Of a stretch of DNA of 64,000 nucleotides, positions 1-8,140 are shown piece after piece (within the stretch, counting starts at the first letter, position 1; each line of letters opens with the position of its first letter). The notes beneath the pieces were generated by a model. It searched no databases and had not been told where the DNA came from. It saw nothing but the letters and a program-made list of their open reading frames with translations. Both the position numbers and the translations under genes were made by a program. This stretch comes from Rhodobacter sp. (GTDB taxonomy: Bacteria; Pseudomonadota; Alphaproteobacteria; Rhodobacterales; Rhodobacteraceae). The DNA lies in assembly GCA_020251025.1 (NCBI GenBank), contig JADCDI010000031.1:62001-126000 (forward strand). Reading direction: 5' to 3'.

Positions 1-162
1 ATCCATAAGGTGGCTGATCGGCGCGCCCTGATAGCCGCCGACATAACCGACGCCGTTTTCCAAAAGGGCCTTGGTCAGCGCCAGAATGCCTTCGCCGGTA
101 AAGGTTGCCCCCGCCCCAAGACGAAGGTCTTCGACTTCTGCCCTGAACGACCGTTCCGCCAT
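1..162 (-). CDS. Indolepyruvate ferredoxin oxidoreductase, alpha-type (N-terminus only)
   Basis: Only the first 54 residues lie in the window; the gene runs off the left edge. The N-terminus reads MAERSFRAEVEDLRLGAGAT and continues with FTGEGILALTKALLENG and GGYQGAPISHLMD. This is the start of the thiamine-diphosphate-dependent 2-oxoacid:ferredoxin oxidoreductase fold as found in indolepyruvate ferredoxin oxidoreductases, which oxidatively decarboxylate aryl-pyruvates to aryl-acetyl-CoA. The start is ATG at 162, ten bases after the stop of the MarR gene, so it looks like the last gene of the leftward operon. With so little of the protein visible, other ThDP-dependent oxidoreductases of the family remain possible. 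Confidence 0.75.
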   Translation of the reverse strand, partial: MAERSFRAEVEDLRLGAGATFTGEGILALTKALLENGVGYVGGYQGAPISHLMD

Positions 163-172
163 GCCCGCCCCT

Positions 173-649
173 TCAGAAATCGTGTTTACGGATATTGCCC
201 AGCATCTTCTGCAGCGTCGCGACGAAGGCGCGACGCTCGTCTTCGGGAATGCCCTGAAACATCCGGGCATAGGCGGCGGCCATCTGCGGCCATATCGCCC
301 CGAAAGCGGCGCGGCCGGCTTCGGTGATGTGCACGCGGGTCGCGCGGCTGTCGCCGGCATCGGTTTCGCGCTGGATCAGACCTTCGCCCGCCAGTTGATC
401 AAGGGCGCGCGACAGGGTGGACTGTTCCACCACGGCATAGACCGCCAGTTCCCGGATCAAGGGCGCGTCAATCACCGAAAGAACCGCCAGCGCCCGCATT
501 TTCGGCGTGGTCAGCCCAAGCCCGGCCAGGTCCGCCCGCAGGCTGGCGTTGTAGCGGCCCATGATGCGGTTCATCAGATAGGGCGCGAAATTGCCCAGGC
601 CGATCTCGCCCAGCCCCGGCAGGCCCGCGATGCGGCGCTGATCGGTCAT
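173..649 (-). CDS. MarR-family transcriptional regulator
   Basis: This 158-residue protein has the length of a typical MarR repressor, a dimeric winged-helix DNA-binding protein often relieved by aromatic or phenolic ligands. The core is at residues 45-115: a helix-turn-helix ending in STLSRALDQLAGEGLIQRE, followed by the wing DSRATRVHITEAG, where the conserved D-x-R of the MarR wing is visible. The start overlaps the stop of the upstream oxidoreductase by four bases (646-649), so the two are translationally coupled. As the only regulator in the locus, it is the likely controller of the divergent operons that meet near 3.05 kb; this is inference from position. Confidence 0.9.
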   Translation of the reverse strand: MTDQRRIAGLPGLGEIGLGNFAPYLMNRIMGRYNASLRADLAGLGLTTPKMRALAVLSVIDAPLIRELAVYAVVEQSTLSRALDQLAGEGLIQRETDAGDSRATRVHITEAGRAAFGAIWPQMAAAYARMFQGIPEDERRAFVATLQKMLGNIRKHDF

Positions 650-2208
650 GCGCCCAGCGCCTTTGCCGCCAGATAGCCCGACCCGCCGCCCAGACCCGGG
701 CCGGGATGGGTCGACGCCCCGATATGGCGCAGCCCGCGCAGGGCGAAAGTGCCGTTCGCTGAATGGGCGAAGGGTCGCCAGACAAGGAACTGGTCGATGG
801 AACAGGCCCCGCCATAGGGATCGCCGCCGACAAGGTTCATGTTCATCGCCGCCAGATCGGCGGGCGAAAAGGCACGCCGCGCCAGCCGGATGCGGTCAAA
901 GCCCCGGATGTGGCGCGACAGGATGCGCTCGATCCGGTCGGCAAAGGCCTCTCGCGTGGCGTCGGTCCATTCAGGTGTCGTTTCGATCTCGGCCGCGGCA
1001 TCGCCTTTGATGATGCGCGGCGCATCGGGGATCTGCAGCCAGAGCACCGCCTTGCCGTCAGGCGCGCGGGTGGGGTCCAGCCGGTGGGGTTGGCCCACAC
1101 AGATCGTCGGCGTGACGGGCAGCAGGCCGCGTTCCGCCTCGTTGGCGGATTTCGACACGCTGTCGATCCCGTCGGCCAGGTGGATCAGCGCGACATCACC
1201 CAGACCGGGCGTCAGCCAGTCCGGGGCGCGGTCCAGCGCATAGTGCACCTGGAAGTTGCCGCGCCCGTGGCGGAAGGCGGCGGCTGCGGCACGGTCCTGG
1301 GGCAAATTCACATCGCGCAGCAACCGGTGCAGGAGTTGCCCCGGCGCGACCGAGGCAAGCACCGATTTCGCCGCAATGGTTTCACCGCCTGCAAGCACCA
1401 CGCCCGTCACGCGCCCGTCGCGCTGCGTGATCCGGTCCGCATCCGCGCGGGTGCGGATCCGGCCACCCTCAGCCTCGATCAGGCGGCGGAAGGCGGCGGC
1501 GGCCTGCCCTGCCCCGCCCTTGACCACGGGTGCGCCCGCAGCCTCCAGCGCAAAGGCGATGACCCGGCCCATCTTGCCGGAAAAGGCGCTTTCCGGGGTC
1601 AGCCCGGCATGCAGGACCCACGGCGCCCACAGCGCCTGTACCAAAGGACTGTCATAGGTTTCCAGCCAGCCGCGCGCCGGGGCCAGGGCGGCCCCGAACC
1701 ACGCAAGCAGCCCGCGCGCCCCGCGTCGGCGCATCTGGCCCAAAAGCAGCCGCGCCGTCGCCCAGGACCAAAGCGACCCGCCCAGCAGCGCGAACAGAAA
1801 GGGCGCTTCGGCCCCGATCGCGCCGACATCGGCGGCGTGCCTGTCGCCATCGCCCGCAGCCAGCGCGTTCAGCGCCGCCACGTTGCGCGCCCGGTCGGTT
1901 GTCAGCACAAGGGCCGAGCCATCCGGGCGCAGCACGGCAGTCGGCTGTGCCGTATGGCAGAATTCCAGCCCGTGACGGGCCAGGTCTTCGGCCAGCGCCG
2001 CATAGGCGGGCGAGGTCAGGAACAGAACAAAGGTCGCCGCCATCACGTCATGGTGGAAGCCGGGCAGGGTCACCTCATCGGTCACCATGCAGCCGCCGAT
2101 CCGGTCTTCGCGTTCCAGCACCAGCACGCGGTCGCCCTTGCGCGCCAAAAGCGCGGCCGCGACCAGCGCGTTGATGCCGGACCCGATGATGACGTGATCT
2201 ACGGCCAC
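646..2208 (-). CDS. CrtI/phytoene-desaturase-like NAD(P)/FAD-dependent oxidoreductase, copy 1
   Basis: A 520-residue flavoprotein. The N-terminus has a dinucleotide-binding Rossmann signature (IIGSGINALVAAALLARKG, residues 7-25) and the second FAD contact GGCMVTDEVTLPGFHHD. The C-terminus has the flavin-closing motif GLGGGSGYLAAKALG. The architecture is that of the phytoene desaturase/amine oxidase-like superfamily, in which FAD removes hydride from C-C or C-N bonds. No carotenoid genes are nearby, so carotenoid synthesis is unlikely. The gene lies four bases downstream of the cyclase gene and overlaps marR by four bases. It is a paralogue of the divergent gene at 3109; both contain VGQP...P(T/S)RAP.GK.VLWLQ. 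The substrate is unknown. Confidence 0.88.
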   Translation of the reverse strand: MAVDHVIIGSGINALVAAALLARKGDRVLVLEREDRIGGCMVTDEVTLPGFHHDVMAATFVLFLTSPAYAALAEDLARHGLEFCHTAQPTAVLRPDGSALVLTTDRARNVAALNALAAGDGDRHAADVGAIGAEAPFLFALLGGSLWSWATARLLLGQMRRRGARGLLAWFGAALAPARGWLETYDSPLVQALWAPWVLHAGLTPESAFSGKMGRVIAFALEAAGAPVVKGGAGQAAAAFRRLIEAEGGRIRTRADADRITQRDGRVTGVVLAGGETIAAKSVLASVAPGQLLHRLLRDVNLPQDRAAAAAFRHGRGNFQVHYALDRAPDWLTPGLGDVALIHLADGIDSVSKSANEAERGLLPVTPTICVGQPHRLDPTRAPDGKAVLWLQIPDAPRIIKGDAAAEIETTPEWTDATREAFADRIERILSRHIRGFDRIRLARRAFSPADLAAMNMNLVGGDPYGGACSIDQFLVWRPFAHSANGTFALRGLRHIGASTHPGPGLGGGSGYLAAKALGA

Positions 2209-2211
2209 CTG

Positions 2212-3003
2212 TCAGCCCTTCGGAACCAGCGCCAGCGCCCGGATGGGAGATCCCGTGCCGCGTTCGATCTTCAGCGGGGCCGCAATCAGGATCGCCCCCC
2301 TGGGGGGCAGCCTGTCGAGGTTGGCCAGGCTTGCCAGACCATAGCGGTTGGCCTTGTGCAGCAGGTTATGCGCCGGGTAAGGCGGGGTCATGCCGCCGGC
2401 CTGCCCCGCATCGGTGCCGATGCACTGGCTGCCCCAGCCGACAATCCCCTTGCCGATCAGATACTCAATCACTTCGGCGGTCGGCCCCGGGGTGTGGGGG
2501 CCGGTCCCGTCGGCATTCAGGAACAGGGCCTCGTCATGCGCGCGCCTGTCCCAGTCAGACCGCAGCACCACCCATTCGCCGGAATTGATCGCGCCATGCT
2601 TGGCTTCCCAGGCCTTGACATGGTCGATGGTCAGCAGGAAATCGGGGCTCGCGGCACAGTCGGCGGCGAAATCCAGCACGTTGACCGGCGCGACAAGGCG
2701 CTGGACGGGCAGCGTGTCGGTATAGCCATCGGCATAGTCCCTGCCGGTGATCCAATGGTGCGGCGCGTCGAAATGGGTGCCGGAATGCTCGCCAAGCTTA
2801 AGCCAGTTCCAGGCCCAGAACGGACCATCCTGATCGTATTCGCTGATCCGGTGAATCTCGATCCTGGGCGTGTCTTTGGCGAAATCGGGGGGAAGTTTCA
2901 AAAGCGGCGTATTCGGGCCAAGCGTGCCCGAGCAATCCACCACCTCGACCCTGCCCGACAGAAGCATCGCGCCAAGGCTTTCAAGAACATTCGCTGAGGT
3001 CAT
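2212..3003 (-). CDS. Cyclase-family (kynurenine formamidase-like) metal-dependent hydrolase
   Basis: A 263-residue protein of the cyclase/KynB-like family. The metal-binding signature HSGTHFDAPHH is at residues 73-83. Members hydrolyse amide or ester bonds of small molecules, for example N-formylkynurenine, isatin or lactones. The start is ATG at 3003, preceded by a good Shine-Dalgarno sequence (GGGAGAG). The frame is open further upstream, but that stretch lacks homology and would cover the divergent promoter. It is the first gene of the leftward operon with the FAD oxidoreductase, marR and the iorA-like gene. Its fit next to an aryl-pyruvate oxidoreductase suggests breakdown of an aromatic or amino-acid-derived compound, but the substrate cannot be read from the sequence. 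Confidence 0.85.
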   Translation of the reverse strand: MTSANVLESLGAMLLSGRVEVVDCSGTLGPNTPLLKLPPDFAKDTPRIEIHRISEYDQDGPFWAWNWLKLGEHSGTHFDAPHHWITGRDYADGYTDTLPVQRLVAPVNVLDFAADCAASPDFLLTIDHVKAWEAKHGAINSGEWVVLRSDWDRRAHDEALFLNADGTGPHTPGPTAEVIEYLIGKGIVGWGSQCIGTDAGQAGGMTPPYPAHNLLHKANRYGLASLANLDRLPPRGAILIAAPLKIERGTGSPIRALALVPKG

Positions 3004-3108
3004 CACACTCTCCCTGATCTGTCCGGGTCTGCGGCCCGGTAGGTGAATCATGCTAGACAGAATTAAATGCGTTTGCAAATATCCCGGCATCAACAGCGGT
3101 AGGGCGGA
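3004..3108. promoter_or_regulatory. Divergent promoter/operator region with TTTGCAAA palindrome
   Basis: This 105-bp gap separates two divergent operons. It is locally AT-rich (3055-3082) compared with its surroundings. A perfect 8-bp palindrome TTTGCAAA is at 3072-3079. A weak -35-like TAGACA is at 3054-3059 with a poor -10 match 17 bases on. The palindrome is a plausible operator for the MarR protein at 173-649. TTTGCAAA is also the half-site reported for the propionate regulator PccR, but only one copy is present here. Confidence 0.4.
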
Positions 3109-4680
3109 ATGACCGGGGCCTATGACGCGATCCTGATCGGGGCGGGCCACAACACGCTTGCCGCAGCGCTGCACCTGTCTGCCCGGGGCTGGCGGGTGGC
3201 TGTGTTCGAACAGGCCCCGGTGGCGGGCGGCGCGGTCAAGACCGGCGCCTATACCCTGCCCGGTTTCCGGCATGACTGGGCGGCGATGAACCTGTCGCTT
3301 TTCGCAGGATCGCCGTTTTTCAAGGCTTATGGGCCGGAACTGATGCGGCACGGCCTGGAATTCGTGCCGGTTTCCGCCCCCTTCGCCTCGGTCTTTGCGG
3401 ACGGAAGCTGGCTGGGGGTGACCACCGATCCGGCGGAAACGGGGGCGCGGCTGGCGACGGCCTCGGCCGCCGATGCCGAAACCTGGGGGCGGCTGGTTGC
3501 GGCCTTTGCGGGCGAGGCCCCGCATCTTTTCGGGCTTCTGGGCAGCCCGATGCATATGCGTGCGCTTGGATATTTCATGTTCAGAACGCTGCGTGCCAAG
3601 GGCCTGGGCGGCACGCTCGACTTTGTCCGGTTCCTGCTGTCATCCCCGCGCGGCTGGCTGACCGAGACGTTCGAGGATGACAGGGTGCGCGCCTTGCTGG
3701 CCGCCTGGGGGATGCATCTGGATTTTGCGCCCGATGTCGCGGGCGGGGCGATGTTTCCGTATCTGGAGGGGATGGCGAACCAAAGCTTTGGCATGGTGCT
3801 GGGCAAGGGCGGGGCGGATACGGTCATCCGGGCCCTGGTGGCCGCCGTCACCGCGCGGGGCGGCATGGTGGAATGCAACGCGCCGGTGGTGCGGATCGTT
3901 CATTCGGGCGGGCGGGCCACGGGGGTTGAACTGGCCGACGGGCGGCGGATGACGGCATCGCGCGCCGTGATCGCCGGGGTGGCCCCGCGCGCGCTGGCAC
4001 GTCTGGCGGGGCCGACCGGCGAGGCCCGGTTTGACGAAGGCATGGCCAGGTTCAGCCATGCGCCCGGCACCATGATGATCCATCTGGCGGTGGCGGGGCT
4101 GCCCGAATGGGCCGCAGGGCCAGCGCTGCAACGCTTTGCCTATGTCCATCTTGCCCCGTCGATGGACCAGATGGCGCGGACCTATGCCCAGGTCAGGGCA
4201 GGGCTGCTGCCGGACGAGCCGGTTGTCGTTGTCGGGCAGCCCACCGTCGCCGACCCCTCGCGCGCGCCACAGGGCAAACATGTGCTGTGGCTGCAGGTGC
4301 GCATGGTGCCGGGCACGATCCGGGGCGATGCGGCCGGGGTGATCGGGGCCAGGGACTGGGCCGAAGCCGCCGGGCCCTTTGCCGACCGGGCGCTGGCGCT
4401 GCTGGAACGCCATGCGCCGGGCACGCGCGCCGGAATCCTGGGCCAGCGCATTGTCACCCCGGCGGAGCTGGAGGCGGAAAACCCCAATCTGGTCGGGGGC
4501 GACCAGATTTGTGGCAGCCACCACCTGACGCAGCATTTCCTGTTCCGCCCGCTGCGGGGGCGGGCAGATGGCTCTACCCCGATCCGGGGGCTGCACCTGA
4601 CCGGTGCCGCCGTGTGGCCGGGGGCCGGAACCGGTGCCGGACCCGGCTTTCTTCTTGCCCGCAAGCTGGCGGGCGTGTGA
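3109..4680 (+). CDS. CrtI/phytoene-desaturase-like NAD(P)/FAD-dependent oxidoreductase, copy 2
   Basis: A 523-residue flavoprotein paralogous to the divergent product of 646-2208. The FAD-binding N-terminus is LIGAGHNTLAAALHLSARG followed by GGAVKTGAYTLPGFRHDW. The C-terminal flavin motif is GAGTGAGPGFLLARKLAG. The middle contains VGQPTVADPSRAPQGKHVLW, aligned with the same block in copy 1. The reaction is inferred to be an FAD-linked oxidation on a substrate imported by the adjacent ABC transporter, since the transporter genes start only two bases after this stop. Having two copies, one per divergent operon, suggests successive oxidations or a hetero-oligomer; neither is proven. Confidence 0.88.
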   Translation: MTGAYDAILIGAGHNTLAAALHLSARGWRVAVFEQAPVAGGAVKTGAYTLPGFRHDWAAMNLSLFAGSPFFKAYGPELMRHGLEFVPVSAPFASVFADGSWLGVTTDPAETGARLATASAADAETWGRLVAAFAGEAPHLFGLLGSPMHMRALGYFMFRTLRAKGLGGTLDFVRFLLSSPRGWLTETFEDDRVRALLAAWGMHLDFAPDVAGGAMFPYLEGMANQSFGMVLGKGGADTVIRALVAAVTARGGMVECNAPVVRIVHSGGRATGVELADGRRMTASRAVIAGVAPRALARLAGPTGEARFDEGMARFSHAPGTMMIHLAVAGLPEWAAGPALQRFAYVHLAPSMDQMARTYAQVRAGLLPDEPVVVVGQPTVADPSRAPQGKHVLWLQVRMVPGTIRGDAAGVIGARDWAEAAGPFADRALALLERHAPGTRAGILGQRIVTPAELEAENPNLVGGDQICGSHHLTQHFLFRPLRGRADGSTPIRGLHLTGAAVWPGAGTGAGPGFLLARKLAGV

Positions 4681-4682
4681 CC

Positions 4683-6242
4683 ATGCCAACAAGAAACCTC
4701 AACAGGGATAGCATCAGGAACCTGAACCGCCGCAGTCTGCTGCAACTTTCTGCCGCTTCTGTCGCCCTGGGGGTGGCGGGCCTGCCCGCCCGCGCCCAGG
4801 CGATTGACGAACTGGTCATCGCCTATAACGTCTCCCTGCCCGGCTGGGACCCGACCGTTGGCCCCAGCGCCGTCAACCCGACCATCCAGGGCATCTACCA
4901 GTCGGTCTTCGACATGTTCATCGCCCAGAACCCCGACCTGAGCTTTGCGCCGGGGCTGATCACCGAATGGGGCTGGAACGGGGACCGGACAAAGATCAGC
5001 ATGACCGTGCGCGAGGGCGTGACCTGGCATGACGGATCGCCCTTCACCCCCGAAGATGTGGTCTGGTCGCTGGAACGCGCCGCCAACCCGGACACGGGCA
5101 ACCCCATCCAGTTCGTCTGGTCCACGATCGGCAATTTCAGCATCGACGGCAACACCATCACCGCCGACGTGCTGCGCTTTGACCCGACGCTGTTCAAATG
5201 GATGAGCTTCCTGACCGGCTATGTCCTGCCCAGGGCCTATTACGAAAAGGTCGGCGCCGAAGGGTTTGAGGCCGCCCCCGTCGGCACCGGCCCCTATATG
5301 GTCGAGAAGTTCGAACGCAACGCCTTTGTCCGGCTCAAGGCCAACCCGGCCTATTGGGGCGGCAAGCCCGAGTTCGAAACGGTGACCATCAAATTCGTGA
5401 CCGATGCGGCATCGCGCGTGGCCGAGATCGAAAGCGGCAACGCCCATGTCACGCTGGAAATGCCCTATGAGGAATATGACCGGCTCAGGTCGGGCGGTAC
5501 CCTGACCGGCACCGCGATTCCGGTTTCGGACATCGGCATGATCTTTCTGAACGACATCGAGGTGATGACCGACCCGAACGTGCGCATGGCCGCTGCCCTG
5601 GCCATCGACAAGCAGCTGATCGTGGACCGGCTGCTGTCGGGCTATGGCGTGCCGATCGACACGCTGCAAACACCGGACTATGCGGCCTTCGATCCCTCGA
5701 TCAAGGTGCCCCACGACGAGGCGAAGGCCATCGAGCTGCTGGCGGCATCGGGCTACAGCCCCGAAAACCCGGTCAAGTTCAAGATCCAGACCACCCGGGG
5801 CTTCAAACCCAAGGACTTTGAGATGATCCAGGCCATTGTCGGCCTGTGGCGCAAGGTCGGCATCGAGGCCGAGATCGAGGTCTACGAGATCGCCAAGCAT
5901 TTTGAGTTGCGCGGGGCGGATCAGCTTGCCCCTGCGGCCTTCTACAACTGGGGAAATGCGGTGGGCGACCCCACCACATCCACCGGCTTTGCGATGTTCG
6001 GCCCCTCGCCGCATTCGGTCTGGGACGGCGAAGACCTGATCGCCATGATCGGCCCGCTTTGGGGCGAGGCGGACGAGGCAAAGCGGATCGAAGGCTGGAA
6101 GGCGGTGGACAGATACATTGCCGACAATGCGCTGGTCATTCCGCTGATCCAGTATGTGCAGCCGATCCTTGCGGCCCCCGGCGTGGCGGTGACGCCGCAT
6201 GCCTCGGGCGCGCTGCTGCCCGCGCTGATGAAACGGTCCTGA
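4683..6242 (+). CDS. ABC transporter periplasmic substrate-binding protein (family 5, peptide type)
   Basis: A 519-residue solute-binding protein of the DppA/OppA family. Residues 1-40 are an export signal with a twin-arginine-like core (NRRSLLQLSAASVALGVAG) and an ARAQA cleavage site, so Tat export is plausible. The mature part has family hallmarks such as GLITEWGWNGDRTKISMTVR, VTWHDGSPFTPEDVVWSLER and a VGTGPYMVEKFERN block. It captures a peptide or other small solute in the periplasm for the permeases that follow. The ATG at 4683 is two bases after the upstream stop. A strong hairpin follows the gene and probably sets the ratio of binding protein to permease. Confidence 0.92.
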   Translation: MPTRNLNRDSIRNLNRRSLLQLSAASVALGVAGLPARAQAIDELVIAYNVSLPGWDPTVGPSAVNPTIQGIYQSVFDMFIAQNPDLSFAPGLITEWGWNGDRTKISMTVREGVTWHDGSPFTPEDVVWSLERAANPDTGNPIQFVWSTIGNFSIDGNTITADVLRFDPTLFKWMSFLTGYVLPRAYYEKVGAEGFEAAPVGTGPYMVEKFERNAFVRLKANPAYWGGKPEFETVTIKFVTDAASRVAEIESGNAHVTLEMPYEEYDRLRSGGTLTGTAIPVSDIGMIFLNDIEVMTDPNVRMAAALAIDKQLIVDRLLSGYGVPIDTLQTPDYAAFDPSIKVPHDEAKAIELLAASGYSPENPVKFKIQTTRGFKPKDFEMIQAIVGLWRKVGIEAEIEVYEIAKHFELRGADQLAPAAFYNWGNAVGDPTTSTGFAMFGPSPHSVWDGEDLIAMIGPLWGEADEAKRIEGWKAVDRYIADNALVIPLIQYVQPILAAPGVAVTPHASGALLPALMKRS

Positions 6243-6250
6243 GCGTGACG

Positions 6251-6276
6251 GGGGCCGTCCCGAGGCGGACGGCCCC
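6251..6276 (+). terminator. Intercistronic hairpin between binding-protein and permease genes
   Basis: A perfect 10-bp inverted repeat GGGGCCGTCC / GGACGGCCCC surrounds the loop CGAGGC. It begins ten bases after the binding-protein stop and ends a few bases before the permease start. There is no U-run, so it is more likely an attenuator or 3'-end stabiliser than a full terminator. Such hairpins are common after periplasmic binding-protein genes and favour their expression over the permease. Confidence 0.6.
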
Positions 6277-6285
6277 TGCCTTGTG

Positions 6286-7296
6286 ATGCAGCTCTTCCGC
6301 GCCGTCATCCTGCGTTTGCTGACCATGGCGGTCACGCTCTCTGGCGTGGCGGTGATCGTCTTTGTCGTGATCCGCGTCGTGCCGGGCAACCCGATTGCGA
6401 TGATGCTGCCCCCCGGTGCCACGGACGAGGACGTGGCCCAGCTGACGGCGCTTTATGGTCTGGACAAATCGGTCTTCCGGCAGTTCCTGATCTGGGCGGG
6501 CGGCGTGCTGCAGGGCGATTTCGGCACCTCGATCACCACGCGCCAGCCGGTGCTGGGGCTGGTGCTGGGCCGTCTGCCGGCGACGCTGGAATTGTCGGTC
6601 ATGGCACTGGTCATCGCCACGGTCATCGGTGGCTTCGCCGCCCTGACCGGCACGCGGCTGCGCGGCACCCGCAGCGAGGCCGCCATCGACGTGGCCAATG
6701 GCATGGCCCTGTCGGTGCCCGATTTCCTGTGGGGGCTGGTCTTGATCCTGCTGTTCGGGGTGCTTTGGCCGGTGTTCCATATCTCGGGCCGGGTCACCCC
6801 GTCGATAGACCTGCCCTTCACCACCAATTTCTACCTGTTCGAAAGCCTGGTCCGGCTGCGTCCGGACCTGTGGTGGGACATCGTTTCGCACATGCTGCTG
6901 CCCGCTTTGGCGCTGGCGATTCCGCTGGCGGCGATCATCGGGCAAGTGCTGAAGCAATCGCTGAAGGAAACCATGCATCTGGATTATGTCACGCTGAGCC
7001 GCACCAAAGGCTACAGCGAAAGCCATGTCATCACCCGCGAGGCGCTGCCGAACGCGGTCCTGCCCGCGCTGACGCTGGTGGGGGTGCAGTTCACCTTCCT
7101 GATCGGCGGCACGGTGATCATCGAGCGGCTGTTTTCCTATGAAGGGCTGGGCAACATGGCGATCGATGCGGTGATCAACCGCGACCTGCCCCTGATTCAG
7201 GGCATCGTGATTCTGTTTGCGGTGATCTTCACGGGCGTGAACCTGATCGTTGATCTGGCCTGTGCCGCCCTGAACCCCCGGCTGCGCCATGGCTGA
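6286..7296 (+). CDS. Peptide-type ABC transporter permease (DppB-like)
   Basis: A 336-residue inner-membrane protein with about six hydrophobic segments. The first is residues 5-30 (RLLTMAVTLSGVAVIVFVVI), followed by a periplasmic part with VVPGNPIAMMLPPGATDEDV, typical of DppB/OppB. The EAA coupling loop is visible near residue 240 (REALPNAVLP). A GTG three bases earlier (6283) could also start it, and no clear Shine-Dalgarno sequence lies between the hairpin at 6251-6276 and either start. It forms the translocation pore with the product of 7289-8140. The last eight bases overlap the next gene. Confidence 0.92.
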   Translation: MQLFRAVILRLLTMAVTLSGVAVIVFVVIRVVPGNPIAMMLPPGATDEDVAQLTALYGLDKSVFRQFLIWAGGVLQGDFGTSITTRQPVLGLVLGRLPATLELSVMALVIATVIGGFAALTGTRLRGTRSEAAIDVANGMALSVPDFLWGLVLILLFGVLWPVFHISGRVTPSIDLPFTTNFYLFESLVRLRPDLWWDIVSHMLLPALALAIPLAAIIGQVLKQSLKETMHLDYVTLSRTKGYSESHVITREALPNAVLPALTLVGVQFTFLIGGTVIIERLFSYEGLGNMAIDAVINRDLPLIQGIVILFAVIFTGVNLIVDLACAALNPRLRHG

Positions 7297-8140
7297 CGGG
7301 CGCGGACAGGTGCGGCGCAGGCTGGGGCTGCGGCTGTGGCTTTCGGCGGGGTGGCTGACGCTGCTGCTTCTGGCGGCAGTTCTGGCCCCCTGGATCAGTC
7401 CGAAAGACCCGCTGGCGCAGGACCTGTTTCTGGCCCGCCTGCCGCCCTTCTGGATGGCGGGAACCGAACCCGGCTACTGGCTGGGCACAGACAGTCTGGG
7501 CCGTGACGTACTGAGCCGCATCCTGCACGGGGCGCGGGTGGCGATGACGGTGGCACTGGTTGCGGGCGCGGCCACCTGTGTGATCGGGGCCACCCTGGGG
7601 CTGCTGGCGGGCTTCCTGCGCGGCTGGGTGGACATCGTGATTTCACGCCTGATCGACATCTGGATGGCCTTTCCGCCGGTGCTGTTTTCCATCCTGCTGA
7701 TTGCGGTGATCGGGCCGGGGCTGGGCGCGATCATCCTGGCCATCGTGGTGATCGACTGGACGCGGTTTGCCCGCGTGGTGCGGGCCGAAGCGATGGCGCA
7801 GGGGGCGATGGACTATGTCGCTTCGGCGCAGGTGGCCGGGCGCGGACGGACGGGAACGATGCTGGTCGAGGTTCTGCCCAATGTTCTGCCCCTGATCGTG
7901 GTTCTGCTGACCCTGGAAATGGGGATCGCCGTGATCGTCGAGGCGATCCTGAGCTTTGTGAACCTGTCGATTTCCACCGATGATCCGACCTGGGGCGGGA
8001 TGATCGCCGAAGGGCGGACCAGCGTGCATCAGGCCTGGTGGGTGCTGGTCTTTCCGCTGATCACGCTGTTTCTGACGGTCCTGAGTTTCAGCCAGCTTGG
8101 CGAAGGGTTGAAGGACCGCTTCGATCCGGTGCTGCGGTGA
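7289..8140 (+). CDS. Peptide-type ABC transporter permease (DppC-like)
   Basis: A 283-residue permease of the DppC/OppC type. An N-terminal membrane segment (LWLSAGWLTLLLLAAVLAPW) is followed by the family block YWLGTDSLGRDVLSRILHGA near residues 65-85. Several more hydrophobic helices and a C-terminal EAA-type loop (VEVLPNVLPLIVV) follow. It pairs with the DppB-like permease to move the substrate across the inner membrane. The start overlaps the upstream gene by eight bases, and the stop overlaps a GTG start of the ATPase gene (GTGA at 8137-8140), so the operon is tightly coupled. Confidence 0.92.
   Translation: MADGRGQVRRRLGLRLWLSAGWLTLLLLAAVLAPWISPKDPLAQDLFLARLPPFWMAGTEPGYWLGTDSLGRDVLSRILHGARVAMTVALVAGAATCVIGATLGLLAGFLRGWVDIVISRLIDIWMAFPPVLFSILLIAVIGPGLGAIILAIVVIDWTRFARVVRAEAMAQGAMDYVASAQVAGRGRTGTMLVEVLPNVLPLIVVLLTLEMGIAVIVEAILSFVNLSISTDDPTWGGMIAEGRTSVHQAWWVLVFPLITLFLTVLSFSQLGEGLKDRFDPVLR

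Noticed and set aside
763-2997. 744-codon open frame on the plus strand
   Set aside because: It is antisense to the FAD oxidoreductase and cyclase genes, which carry clear motifs. The product is Arg/Gln/His-rich, and such frames arise from the GC-biased third positions of the real genes.
3072-3079. TTTGCAAA as a complete PccR site
   Set aside because: Only one half-site is present, and the genes beside it have no evident propionate role.
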